Source: Blattamonas nauphoetae (taxonomy: Eukaryota; Preaxostyla; Oxymonadida). Taken from it: DNA of 64,000 nt. The stretch covers positions 184,771-248,770 of the forward strand of contig JARBJD010000088.1 of the NCBI GenBank assembly GCA_033064195.1, read 5' to 3'. Under the pieces are notes generated by a model, which had not been told where the DNA came from, did no database searches, and saw only the letters and a program-made list of their open reading frames with translations. The stretch's first letter is position 1, and every line of letters starts with the position of its first letter. The position numbers and the translations under genes were made by a program. This document shows, piece by piece, positions 44,341 to 54,264 of this stretch.

Positions 44341-45399
44341 TTATTCCACAAAGAACGGAGTATTCCCCCCAAAACTCTGCATCAGCTGTGCTCCAATGAA
44401 GACAACCCGCCTTTCTTTGGCAGAATAACAGCGACATCGGACGTTCAGCTCGCTCTCGTCCCAAAGTCCTTCTTCGCTCAGTTTGAGCAGCAGTTGGTTG
44501 TATCGCTTTTGAACAGCTGGATCCTCCTCCCACGATCCGGCATCTTTCGTTAAATTCTGAATGAGGCCACCTGTCGAGATGTCATCTTCGAAGAAATGAA
44601 GAGAGTCTGTGTATGTCACAACAAACAAATATGACAACATGAACTGAGTCATCTCTTCCAGAAAGGGTGAATTGATCACTATCCGTCCAAGAAGATCGGA
44701 GAAAAGATAAGAATTCCAAGAATCTTGGATTTGACGTCGATTCTTGCAGATGAAGTCCAGAAACGGTTCGACGGGCCGGAAGAACATGTCGACGAAGATT
44801 TGTTGGAAGGCGGATATCGAAAGGTCCCTGTTGGAGCAGAGTCTGCGAGAGAAATCAGGATGCAAGTCAATCAGGCAGTCTTTCACAATCCGCGTCAGAT
44901 CCAAACTGCATGGGTGGAAGATATGCATTTCGTGTTCGTAGAATGCGGGTGGGAGGAATGTGAAGAACCCTGTTTCGACAAAGGCAAAACGGTGCTCCGA
45001 TTGGACATCGAACAGAATAACTCTCAGAAGTGACAATGCAGAGAGAACAACTTCCTCGTTGGATTGTGTGAGGAGCAGCACAAACGACTCGGCGAAACCG
45101 GAACAAGAGCGATTGGGTGTGGGAACGAGTTCGAAGAGAATCTGTTCTGCATCGTCGGACTTGTGAATCTTCTCTGAAGTCCTCTTCAAAATAAGAGATG
45201 CTTGTTTGGTTGCTTTGTCATCGAGCTTGTTTCCCTTTCGGATGAAGTCTACAAGCGACTGGATTGGGGTCAATGATTGCGCGACAGTTTCGATGTAGTA
45301 GGGTCGGATTCTCAGAAATAGGGGAGTTGCTTCATCAGAAGTGTCTCGGTCGATGTGGTCGATGGAATTGCGTTGGTCTGAGTTTGAATTGTTTCCCAT
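44341..45399 (-). CDS. Lineage-specific helical family protein, paralog 1
   Basis: Starts at ATG 45399 (MGNNSNSDQRNS); the frame is open 90 nt further upstream without need. 352 residues, nearly all helix-forming, with ARM/HEAT-like character. Features shared with the paralogs downstream are FAESFVLLLTQSNEEVVLSA, a GFFTFLPPAFYEHEM motif, FVDMFFRPVEPFLDFICKNR and LSEEGLWDESELNVRCRCY. No signal peptide or membrane segment, so probably cytoplasmic or nuclear. Function unknown. It lies head to head with the coiled-coil gene starting near 45553. A second copy of its 5' end appears at 63978-64000. Confidence 0.75.
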   Translation of the reverse strand: MGNNSNSDQRNSIDHIDRDTSDEATPLFLRIRPYYIETVAQSLTPIQSLVDFIRKGNKLDDKATKQASLILKRTSEKIHKSDDAEQILFELVPTPNRSCSGFAESFVLLLTQSNEEVVLSALSLLRVILFDVQSEHRFAFVETGFFTFLPPAFYEHEMHIFHPCSLDLTRIVKDCLIDLHPDFSRRLCSNRDLSISAFQQIFVDMFFRPVEPFLDFICKNRRQIQDSWNSYLFSDLLGRIVINSPFLEEMTQFMLSYLFVVTYTDSLHFFEDDISTGGLIQNLTKDAGSWEEDPAVQKRYNQLLLKLSEEGLWDESELNVRCRCYSAKERRVVFIGAQLMQSFGGNTPFFVE

Positions 45400-45552
45400 T
45401 GAGTAAATACCGAATTGTTCCGTGTTTGATCCGAACCATATAAAACAATGATTCGAACAAGAGTTTCGTCTGATTTTATCTGACAACATCCTCTATATTT
45501 CGTCTCAATCACATGTATCACATTTTGAGTTTCATGTCTGTCTTTCTACTCT

Positions 45553-46615
45553 CAGATCTTGTCGCCAATCACACCAACGCAAACGGCATTCTCACAATCG
45601 GAACTCTCACTCGACCAGTATTATGACACACTTAGCGATGTCCAAGACACGCTTGGTGATGTTATTGAGGGACAAACAAAAGAATCGGAGGAGATGACAG
45701 TTCAAATTGAAAAGCTGGGAAAGATGCTGCTGAGTGTGGATAAGAAACTGGAAGAGAAGCCAGATGACACGGAATTGCTGGGGCTGAAGGAGCAGATGCG
45801 TTTGTTGACCCAACTTCGCACATTGGAGAAGGCCAAAATCGTCTGATTATTCTGTCATTTACTCGCTGTCTCAGCAAAACTATCTTCCGCTTTTGCAAAA
45901 ATTGCATTCGAATGTGAATCAACAATGCTTGAATGCACTGGAAATGTTGAATGTTTGTGCTTTTCTTGTGAATGGTTTTCAGGCAGAAAATGCGGAGATC
46001 CAAGATCTCATCAACCAAAAGGCGGAAGACGCTGAAACCAAGCAAACAGCAGAGCCCCCGCAGGATGGATCGGATGCGAACGACAGTCAGACCCCGAAGC
46101 GTCTTGATAGTGAGCATTCTTCGAAGGACACTTCGGCTGAACCAGAATCGGGTCCTGCGGTCTTTGCTCAGCCTTCCGGCCCCTCTTCCCATTCGTCCAG
46201 CCACAGCACCTCTCCCGTCTTCACTCGGCGTCCTTCTCTTCCGGGATCTGGGACGCCCACGATCCTCCCGCCTGTGAACGCGGATTTGCATGGCTCATCT
46301 TCAAGCCAGTTCTCGCCGTCTGCATCGTCGGGGAGTTTGAGGTCGTTGTCGCAGACTTTGGATCCGAATGACGAACAAGCAGTGCAGTTGAAGGAGCTGA
46401 AGGAACGAACGGTGTTTCTGGAGAAGCAGCTTCGGATATATGCAGAGAGAGTGCGATGGATGGAAGAAAGCAAGAAGCAAGGGGAGCGTGAATTGATGAC
46501 GCTGAAAGAAGAGATTAGCGAAGCAAACCGACGCGACCGAGAATCGACAGGAATCATCGGGAAGCTGATTGAGCTGGTGCGAACGGAGCAAGATCTGTGT
46601 GGAAAGGGGGTGTAG
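45553..46615 (+). CDS. Coiled-coil protein, at least two exons (5' end unresolved)
   Basis: Exon ..45840 and exon 45875-46615 are separated by a 34-nt intron (GTCTGATT..CTCAG, in-frame TGA). The first visible exon seems to follow an acceptor TTTCTACTCTCAG at 45555; no in-frame ATG precedes it, so a short upstream exon is likely. The protein has an N-terminal coiled coil (QYYDTLSDVQDTLGDVIEGQ.., KLEEKPDDTELLGLKEQMRL) and a helical LHSNVNQQCLNALEMLNVCA segment. A disordered Ser/Pro-rich middle follows (about 46040-46280), and the C-terminal coiled coil is KELKERTVFLEKQLRIYAER.. Cytoplasmic by default; function unknown. A second copy lies in the right arm. Confidence 0.7.
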
Positions 46616-46676
46616 AGAGACTAATCTTGCTTTATCGTCTTTCTTTATCGCATTTCAACTCTGTAATCCGCTCTCG
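46582..46676 (+). repeat. Gene-tail direct repeat, copy 1
   Basis: End of the coiled-coil gene plus its 3' flank (GAACGGAGCAAGATCTGTGT..) recurs almost exactly at 48102-48190, upstream of paralog 3. Confidence 0.85.
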
Positions 46677-46991
46677 AAAGTTGATCTCTTCCATTTCTTG
46701 AAATTGTTCCGGTTTTGTCACAGCATCTTGCATGCTGTGCTTCAGATTATATGCAACTTCCACCGGTTTCGAAGCAATTCTTTGTAACATGTTTTAAGAT
46801 GTACTTTATCAATCACGGATTAAAGTTTTCGTCCCTCTTTCTGTTTCTTACCAGAATCCTGTCCGCGTCGTCCTTCCAAAGCCATTGAGTTCGTTTGGGG
46901 GATAGATATTTTTGAGAATAAGCTCCAAACTAAATTGGTCAGGTCTCCATTTTATAATATTGGTTCTGATCCATTTGTCAATTCTACCAAA

Positions 46992-48029
46992 ATGCAGGAC
47001 CCGATCCATAATGATGCAATGGCTTCCTGTCCATCAGATCATGACAATTCTCCCCCCTCGTTTCTTTTGACAAAGGCTGAAGATGTCAATACTCTGGATG
47101 ATCTCATTCCACTGTTTCACTCACTTGTTCGCGATTCAGAGGAAGGTCACAAGTTTAACAAACCAGCCTCTAAACAACTGCGTGCACTTCTGAGGAGAAT
47201 CGACCCGATTTGCCGGATGTATTCAGCTTATGATGAATATGACTTCAAGACCGTTGGTTCGACAGTCAGCTCGTTCAATCCTTTCATCGAATCGATTGTG
47301 TCGCTCCTCACTTGTTCCAACAAAGATCTAGTCCAATCCACCATTTCGTGCCTTTCTGAGTGTTGTGTGGAGATTGATATTTCCATTCTCTTCAAATTTA
47401 TGGATTCTGGACTGTTATCACTCCTTCCAAAAGAATTCTATCTGCCAGATGTGGATTTATTGACGAAACCGCGAAAATTCTTGATTGATCTGGTGAACTG
47501 GTTCTTGTATTGTTTCCATCCAGACAACATCCTCAAGATCCGCTTCGAATGCGAAATTTCTTTGAAAACGTTCCAAAACATCTTCATCGACAAGTTCTTC
47601 CGACCCATAGAGCCGTTCTTGGACTTCATCTGCCGGAATCGTCGAAGAATCGAAAAATGGACCAATCCAGATGGTTTCGCAAATCTGATCGGAGCACTTG
47701 TTGTCCACTCGCCAATGCTGCATCAGATGACCAAAATCGTGCTGTCATCTTCAGTTCCTTGCGTGTTCTCTGATTGTCTCGCTTTCTTCGAATCAAACGA
47801 GATGATCAAGCTCCTAATTCGGAGTGTGATGAATGGATTCAAAGCGTGGAGGGAGGAAGATCCTGTTGTTCTTCAGAGAGGACTGCAGATGGTCACCAAA
47901 CTGAACGACGAAGGGTTCTCGGATGAGATCGAATTACACATCCGATGCCGTGGGTATGGAGTCAACTCATCACGTTTTGTACTTGTGGGGGCACGACTGA
48001 TTGATCTGTTGGGTGGGAACCTCATTTAA
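46992..48029 (+). CDS. Lineage-specific helical family protein, paralog 2
   Basis: ATG 46992 (MQDPIHNDAMASCP); 345 residues. Same architecture as paralog 1: FIESIVSLLTCSNKDLVQST, DSGLLSLLPKEFYLPDVDLL, FIDKFFRPIEPFLDFICRNR, MVTKLNDEGFSDEIELHIRC and a GARLIDLLGG end. Single open frame, no membrane segment. Probably a cytoplasmic helical-repeat protein. Same strand as the coiled-coil gene before it, 380 bp downstream. The mirrored copy is at 61367-62405 and has one extra base. Confidence 0.8.
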   Translation: MQDPIHNDAMASCPSDHDNSPPSFLLTKAEDVNTLDDLIPLFHSLVRDSEEGHKFNKPASKQLRALLRRIDPICRMYSAYDEYDFKTVGSTVSSFNPFIESIVSLLTCSNKDLVQSTISCLSECCVEIDISILFKFMDSGLLSLLPKEFYLPDVDLLTKPRKFLIDLVNWFLYCFHPDNILKIRFECEISLKTFQNIFIDKFFRPIEPFLDFICRNRRRIEKWTNPDGFANLIGALVVHSPMLHQMTKIVLSSSVPCVFSDCLAFFESNEMIKLLIRSVMNGFKAWREEDPVVLQRGLQMVTKLNDEGFSDEIELHIRCRGYGVNSSRFVLVGARLIDLLGGNLI

Positions 48030-48101
48030 GGCCCAAATTTTTGAGTGAGAGGCGATCGAACACAAATTGGTAACTAGCACAAGTTCACCTCATCGATTTC
48101 T

Positions 48102-48190
48102 CGAACGGAGCAAGATCTGTGTGGAAAGGGTGTGTAGAGAGACTAATCTTGCTTTATCGTTTTTCTTTCTCGCATTTCAACTCTGAAATC
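48102..48190 (+). repeat. Gene-tail direct repeat, copy 2
   Basis: Near-copy of 46582-46676 (one G fewer in the GGGGG run), now leading into the 5' region of paralog 3. Confidence 0.85.
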
Positions 48191-48236
48191 CTCAACAGGG
48201 AACCCACGAGCATCCGCATCGTGGAGAAGGTAGAAA

Positions 48237-48890
48237 TGTGTGGAAAGAAAGTTGTCCACATGAAACCTAGAAGAATCAGTGAATGGAAGTTCCGAAAATT
48301 GTTGTTCAGACAGAAGAAGGCGAATGAAGGTCCTGATCCAAACAACTCCATGGGTTGTCTGCAACTGTCGAAACACAAAGTGCAAACGAATACCTGTTCA
48401 TCTGTTCAAAAAAATCATACACCCTTTATACTCATAAAAGATGTCGGCGACATCAAAACAGTTGCCCAACTCACCGAACCATTTGAAGCTCTTGCCAGCG
48501 ATTTGGAAGCTGGAAACGATTATGACAAACAAACATCCGCACAGGCACATGTTCTTCTGAATCAAGCGGGGTCTATTTGTGTCAAGTTGTATTCAGACAC
48601 GAACATACGCAACCCTCTCTTCGATCCTCGCGATGGTTCATTCGACAGTTTCATCAAATCTCTTGTGTCGCTCCTGCGATGTTCCAAAAAGGAACTCGTC
48701 ATCTCCATTCTCTCCCTTTTGTCCGAATTGTGTCATGGTGTCCTCTCACCGACTCGTTTCCATTTCATCGAAGCTGGACTGTTTTCTCTCCTCCCACAAG
48801 ACTTTTATCTGCAGGAAATGCATTTGATTCCGAATCCACAATTATTTCTGACCGATATTGTGTACTGGTTCATCCGATGCTCTCAACCTG
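48237..48890 (+). pseudogene. Helical family paralog 3, 5' part (interrupted)
   Basis: In-frame ATGs at 48237 (MCGKKVVHMKPRR) or 48350 (MGCLQLSKHK). Family motifs are FIKSLVSLLRCSKKELVISI, EAGLFSLLPQDFYLQEMHLI and IVYWFIRCSQP. It is cut after CAA CCT G by a miniature element and resumes in frame at 49751 (CCT GAC AAT). The frame into the element (..VPIILKRAKTLWMV) is not part of the family. Confidence 0.65.
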
Positions 48891-49750
48891 TCCCAATAAT
48901 TTTGAAAAGAGCCAAAACACTATGGATGGTTTCACTTTTTTTATTTTTCTCCAAATTCTTAAAATCACTCAAATATGATGGAAAAGGGGTTTGTTTCGAA
49001 ATTGAGCTTCGATCGTGACGAGAAACGACACTTTTTTGAAACGCCAATTGAACACATTTATTGTTTCAAAAACAGATGAGAGAAGATCATGAGGTGAGAC
49101 AATGTGAAAAAAGAAGGTTCTACAATGGAGAGTACGGATAAGATGTATTGTGAAGAAATAGAGGCAAAATACTCAATAGTCTCGAAAATGCTCTATTGCA
49201 CTTGAATTATCAGTTGAAATTAGATTTCTGCATGAACCCAGGAGTACAAGTATTTTTTCTTGAATTGGACACATGTTTGCACCCATCTGGCAAGATCATC
49301 ATCGATCGTGTCCTAAACACTCCTTTCCTTTGTCTATCTGAAATTATGAGAGATAATTGAGAACAAACAGGTTTTATATGTCTGTTTGACACTGGTGAAG
49401 AGACATTGGGACATCATTATCTTAATCTCCAAGAGTAACCGTCATGGAAAAAAGAGAATCCGCTTTCAGGTGCTACGAGTTTCAAAGAAAGTGAAAAGAG
49501 CACACCCGATCTTCACACATGTGACTTGATGTACATCGATCTGAGTGGAACGCAGTTTATCAAAGGTGGAGCAGTGAGGTCACAATGAAGGTTGGAGAGT
49601 CAGTGCTTGAAAAGAGGATGTGTAGAAACGAAGTTTTGAGAGAAGATATCCGTGGAGATTGAGGACTTTAATCTGTTCCTGGAACAAGAATAGACAGAAT
49701 TTGATAGAAAGACCAGTGAAACGGATGGATTCTTTCAAAATTATTGGGAC
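48891..49750. mobile_element. Miniature inverted-repeat element (860 bp), ACCTG duplication
   Basis: Termini TCCCAATAATTTTGAAA and TTTCAAAATTATTGGGAC, with ACCTG before and after (48886-48890, 49751-49755). No gene of its own. Inserted in helical paralog 3. The mirrored copy is at about 59725-60575 in the right arm. Confidence 0.75.
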
Positions 49751-50414
49751 ACCTGACAATGCCCAATTTTGTTGCGAACAATGCGAAGTATCGATGGAAG
49801 CATTCGAAACGTCATTCTTCGACAAGTTCTTCCGTCCAATCCAACCATTTCTGGAGTTCATTTGCATAAATCGACACAAAATCGCAGATTCTTCTCAATC
49901 TCACCATTTCACGTATCTCCTCGGATCAATCATGGCATTCTCGCCATTCCTGGAACAGATGACTCAATACATCTTGTCTTCTCCAGCTGCGACTGCCTGC
50001 ATCGACAGCCTTCTCTTTTTCGAAACAGAACAAATGACGAACCAGCTCATTGGGACTCTCTTGGACGAACTGCCTGTCTCGCAGAAGACAGAGACAGCTG
50101 TTCAACACCGATTCAGGTTGGTGTTTGGACACCTGCGCACAGAAGGCCTGTCCGATGCACTTGAGCTGCATCTGATCATTCATCAATCTCGCTCGTTCAT
50201 TCTCCGAGCACTCTCTCTTCAGTACTTGAATTGTTCCTTTTATGTGTTCACCTCCAATCCTTACCGAGTGTCACTCCCATCTGATGATGTCTTTCATATT
50301 CTGATTGACATGATCGGAGAAACATCCTGCCCTCTGTGCACCTCCACCACTAAGCAAGCAAATCCTGGACAGCATCACACCTGGAGCTGGAAATATCTTT
50401 TCCGTCGACTCTAA
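49751..50414 (+). pseudogene. Helical family paralog 3, 3' part
   Basis: Continues paralog 3: EAFETSFFDKFFRPIQPFLE, LEQMTQYILSS and HLRTEGLSDALELHLIIHQ, then diverges from the family. It ends WSWKYLFRRL with TAA at 50414. In the right arm one T fewer in the TTTT run at the corresponding place lets the frame continue into the next fragment, so the true 3' end is uncertain. Confidence 0.6.
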
Positions 50415-50424
50415 GATTCCAAAT

Positions 50425-50826
50425 CATGATCATAAACCAGATGGATCTTGTTCTGGTTTCACCGAATCAATGATCCCGCTCCTCACATCGTCCAACGAAG
50501 ATATTGTGAAGTCTACACTCAGACTTCTTGCTCAAGCAGTGACTGGGGGATCGTTTCACAGAGCGCCTTGGGCAGATTCTCGAATTCTCATTCTTGCTGG
50601 AAGAGATCACTCAGTTCGGGCTGTTTTTGCGGTTCTCATCCAGATTTCTCTCACGAAATCGAACGTTCTGCATCTTCCCGAAAGTCGAAAAACTGACCCC
50701 AAACACCCTTTTTTCTGAGAACCGATCCCAAAACTCTCTAAACAATCAAAGAAACATCGGTTTCATTCCTTTCACTTATCGAACAGATTCTGACTGCAAT
50801 GATTCAGAAGTCGGAATGAAAGGATA
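50425..50826 (+). pseudogene. Decayed helical family fragment (paralog 4)
   Basis: FTESMIPLLTSSNEDIVKST matches the family's N-terminal repeat. About 40 codons later another frame gives LGQILEFSFLLEEITQFGLF, matching the LLGRIVINSPFLEEMTQFML part of paralog 1, so a large middle section is lost and the frame is broken. Confidence 0.55.
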
Positions 50827-51051
50827 GAAGACCTGATTAATCTGTTCACAGAGACCGATAGAAGGGATTTCAAGCATCTTGGTGTGATCTCGCCCATTAC
50901 CGATGTTACAGGGCTTGAGCCCAAGAATCAAAACCGGTCACAAAGGGAGACAACTAATGAAAATCCACTGAGTCCCAATTTTGTCACTCCAATTTGTGAT
51001 TCATCGTCTTCTTCTCAGATCACACATCGTCGGAATCCTGGAAATCCAAAT

Positions 51052-52158
51052 ATGGGACATCAAAAATCAAGAACGATGTTCTTCCTCTTTACTCTACTCT
51101 CTGCTTCAAGCTTCCGCCGCCCAAACCTTCCCGGTGACGCACCAAAGCACATTGCGCTTGCTGACCTCGATGCTGCAGCTGGGACAGTCAATCTGAAGAT
51201 GACATACGCCGAACGGTCCGATGTCCAGGCCGGATCCTCCATGGATCTCGGGTTCGCCGAACAGCCGTACGATGAGGAAGATCCTGTTGGGGTCTTGATC
51301 AACATTCCAAAAGCCGCATCTGTTGGAGACGACAAGATCTACACTCACACAATCACCGATCTCGGAAAGTCGTTGTTGTATGGGAAGACGTACACTTTGA
51401 TGGCCTACAGACATATTGACGATGATGGTCGAGATGATTGTCCAACGGACTTACTCATCATTGGGAAACTGCTCAACGTCACGCTGACTGCCTCAAGCAA
51501 GAGCACGTACACACTCAAGTGTGAAGTCGCTGCCAACGTTCAAACTGCAACCACTCTCACCGTCAAGTTCACAGCTGGGACGACCACAATCAGCAAGGAT
51601 GTCGTCATCGCTGAGAACACGAAGGTCAAGGAAGTCGAGATCGATGTTGTGACAACAGCTGCCGAGAACAAGCTTCTCGCTGGAACAGAATACACCATCT
51701 CGTGCGAAGGGTACGAACCCACAGTCACCAAGTTCATCCCCGCCGACAACAACAAGCTGACTGGAGAATCGTCGCTCGTGAAAGAAGGAGAGAAGGAAGA
51801 CGGAGCGAAGGACAAGGTCACAGTCACTCTCCGCAACGCCCTCCTCCCAGCTGAGGCCGGTCTTCCGCAAGGATACACCCAGAAGCTCACTCTGAAGGAC
51901 ACCGCTCCAGCCAAGGCCAACGGAGAGCGCAAACTTGACAAGAGCGACAAGTTCAAGTGGACCCACGCTGCTGGCTCTGTTGCTGTTGAGTATCTGTTCA
52001 AGGACTGCCCGATCAAGAAGACGAGCACTGTCACAGCCACTCTCGTCATCTCCGACGAGCTCACTTTCGAAGATCAGCCCATCACGTACGACGCCGGTGC
52101 CAAGAGTGTTGCTTCAGTTGTCGCTGTCATCGTTGCTGTGCTTGCCATCGTTTTCTAA
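51052..52158 (+). CDS. Secreted, probably GPI-anchored surface protein (left copy)
   Basis: ATG 51052 (MGHQKSRTM) or 51076 (MFFLFTLLSASS), which gives the cleaner signal peptide. About 345-368 residues, GC-richer at third positions and more regular than its neighbours, suggesting high expression. Beta-sandwich repeats: TITDLGKSLLYGKTYTLMAY resembles the SYGKTYTVKTL strands of giant protein 2, so the domains are probably related. The C terminus DAGAKSVASVVAVIVAVLAI is a small-residue site followed by a hydrophobic tail with no cytoplasmic part, the pattern of a GPI-anchor signal. Likely an abundant coat protein. The right-arm copy (57321-58427) appears to encode an identical protein. Confidence 0.82.
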   Translation: MGHQKSRTMFFLFTLLSASSFRRPNLPGDAPKHIALADLDAAAGTVNLKMTYAERSDVQAGSSMDLGFAEQPYDEEDPVGVLINIPKAASVGDDKIYTHTITDLGKSLLYGKTYTLMAYRHIDDDGRDDCPTDLLIIGKLLNVTLTASSKSTYTLKCEVAANVQTATTLTVKFTAGTTTISKDVVIAENTKVKEVEIDVVTTAAENKLLAGTEYTISCEGYEPTVTKFIPADNNKLTGESSLVKEGEKEDGAKDKVTVTLRNALLPAEAGLPQGYTQKLTLKDTAPAKANGERKLDKSDKFKWTHAAGSVAVEYLFKDCPIKKTSTVTATLVISDELTFEDQPITYDAGAKSVASVVAVIVAVLAIVF

Positions 52159-52159
52159 G

Positions 52160-53238
52160 CCAGTTGGTTGAAGAAGAGAACACTCACGCTGAAGAACGAT
52201 TGTCTGTCTGGTCTGACATGAACGAATTCAACGTTATCACACTTCATCCTCTTTTGAACCGATTTGATGTTGATTTCTGAAAACCGTGTTGAGAATGCAG
52301 TTTGTCCACAATTTCAAGAATGGTCCTGAGGTGTGTTTTTGTCCATTCGGTCTATCCGAATCTCTTCGAAGTCACTTTCGTCTGCTTTTCTTCCACATTC
52401 TCCCTTCATCGCGCTCGAACTTCAAAACGACGACGATGTGAACGATGAAATCTATCACGAAGAAACGAGGATCTAATTGGTTCCAATTTGCTGAGAAAAT
52501 AACTTTGTAAGTTCGCATCTTTAAAAGTAGGAGTCATTCACGAATCTGCGAAAGGGTGAGAACCAGTGTCTTGGAATGAGATGGATCAGCATTCCTCGCT
52601 GTGTTGAAGGAGTGGATGATTCTCAACACGCGGAGAAGCAGACGACGATTGGGGAATTGGTGTTGAAGGCCGACGTGGATGACGAAAAGGTGAAGAGTGA
52701 CTCTGACTCACACCAAAAGACGGAATTGAGTGGATTGAGCGGGAAAGCAGCGAATATGTCATCGTCCTTCGATCGATCTCCAGCCATCCAACGAATGATG
52801 CGATGCTTCTTCCAAGGATGACGGAATCTCACAATTCGATGAGATAATGTCGATTACTCGCTGTGTATGTGCAAAGATAGCGTGTTGATTACTTCTATTG
52901 GCCTTCCAATAGCAAGATGCACCGTCCTAATCCAAACTCACCTGTTTGTGTGTTTGTGTCTGATGTTAAACAACATCGGTGCCCTGAATGTTGCAGGTGA
53001 ACTTGCAATGAGAGAGGGATATTGATTCAAGACAGTTTTGCCCATCAAAACAATCAATTAAACAGCAAACCATAATTCGTCCAATATTCTCGGAGAACGA
53101 CTCGCCTACAAAAGTTATTTACACGATTCCACTAAGATAGATAATAGCCAATCAATGAAACAATGATTGCATCTCGTAACAAAACATATTACAGTGAGAA
53201 CTCATCTCAACGGAATGTGGAATTGTATGTTGGGTGTG
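52160..53238. other. Intergenic region of the left arm with one small ORF
   Basis: Mostly non-coding. An 81-codon ATG frame (52576-52821, plus; ..KADVDDEKVKSDSDSHQKTE..) overlaps a 69-codon minus frame; either could be a small gene or exon. An exact mirror is present at 56240-57320. Nothing else seen. Confidence 0.35.
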
Positions 53239-54264
53239 TTAGGAAATAATCTCCATTTTGCCGCCAGGTGGAGCAGATGGAAGAGCACCAAGGTCCATTC
53301 TTGCCTTGAATTCCGGATTCTGGGCTGGCTGCGGCTCGTCGTCCTTGCTGTTCCGATCCGCCACGGCAGACACGTGGAAGTCGTCCGGAGCGTAGTCCCA
53401 AGTGGCATATTGTGACGTCTGCTCTTCTGGTTCCTTTCCGAGAGCGGCTGTGCTTTTGAAGCTCTTCGGAATGAAGCAGTGCAATCGAAGTTCGTGACAG
53501 TCTGATTTCCGCTTCAAAACCGACGCGCACACTGTGACTGTCTCCTTCGACGCAACAGCAGCGTCCAATTTCTTAAACACGGCTTGGTTGAAGCGGTAGA
53601 CCCGCAGTTTGACGGGTTCGGGATGGGCCGAGGGATCGAGGTCCGTGCACGTGAAATCCGCCAGATGGTACGCGCCCCCTCCAGCTCTTCATGGGCCAGC
53701 AGCGAGCGAGCGGTGAGGACGCCGGTGAGGAACATGGCGCGGTTCTCGTAAAACCGGACGAAGAACAGATCCGCTGACTTTTGGGCGCTGACACCGAAGA
53801 AGCGGCAGAAGTCCAGCCACGTGAAGGGAATGACCGGCTCGGAGCTGGCGAGTGGGACGGCTGTCAGCTTGTGGGATCCGAAGGTTCCTGATCAGACGAG
53901 GAGGGGCAGATGAGGATATAGCGAGGTGCATACCAAGCGAGGTGAGTCTCCCTTTGAATGTGCTCGTTGCACCAACAACAAAGGCTGGGTAAGTCTGTCG
54001 GGTTTCGTCGTTCAGACACAAAGTGACGTCGTATCGTGTTCTCGACGATTCTGAAGGGTTCATGACGAACTGCACCCATCTGTCTGACACGGTAGCCACG
54101 GTTCCTTCCCATTCAACAACTTTCCCTTTGTATTTTGTCTCGAACGAGTACATCAGATTTTCGAATTGGCGAAGAGAGCAGTGACGGAGGTAAGAGGACC
54201 ATGTGTCGTCTGAAGGTTGTGGAAGCGGGTAGTCAAATGTCTGGTAAACTGTTTGATTTCCCAT
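53239..54264 (-). CDS. Chimeric gene L: unique 5' half joined to shared 3' half (one-base frameshift)
   Basis: Exon 1 is 54264-53934 and exon 2 is 53887-53239, with a 46-nt intron (GTATGCAC..CTGATCAG) that joins SLG|TFGSHKLTAVPL. The N-terminal domain, VVEWEGTVATVSDRWVQFVM then VGATSTFKGRLTSL, looks beta-barrel/OB-like (guess). From 53747 on, the sequence is the inverted copy of gene R. Here the run reads GGAGGGGGCGCG with five G where gene R has six, shifting the frame after HEELEG. With that base restored the protein would be 326 residues. Start ATG at 54264 is clear. It lies head to head with gene R. Function unknown. Confidence 0.65.

Larger units (their letters stand above)
45377..53747 (+). 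repeat. Left arm of a large inverted duplication
   Basis: Base-for-base inverted match to 55731-64000 apart from scattered indels. Coordinates sum to 109478-109479 near the centre and 109377 at the window edge. The inner edge is sharp: GGTTCTC|GTA here against GATTG|GAGAACC on the right. Confidence 0.95.

Noticed and set aside
53689-54264. 191-codon protein with Arg-rich C terminus
   Set aside because: The tail after LTSLG is translated intron and a wrong frame; splicing 53888-53933 restores the longer gene L.
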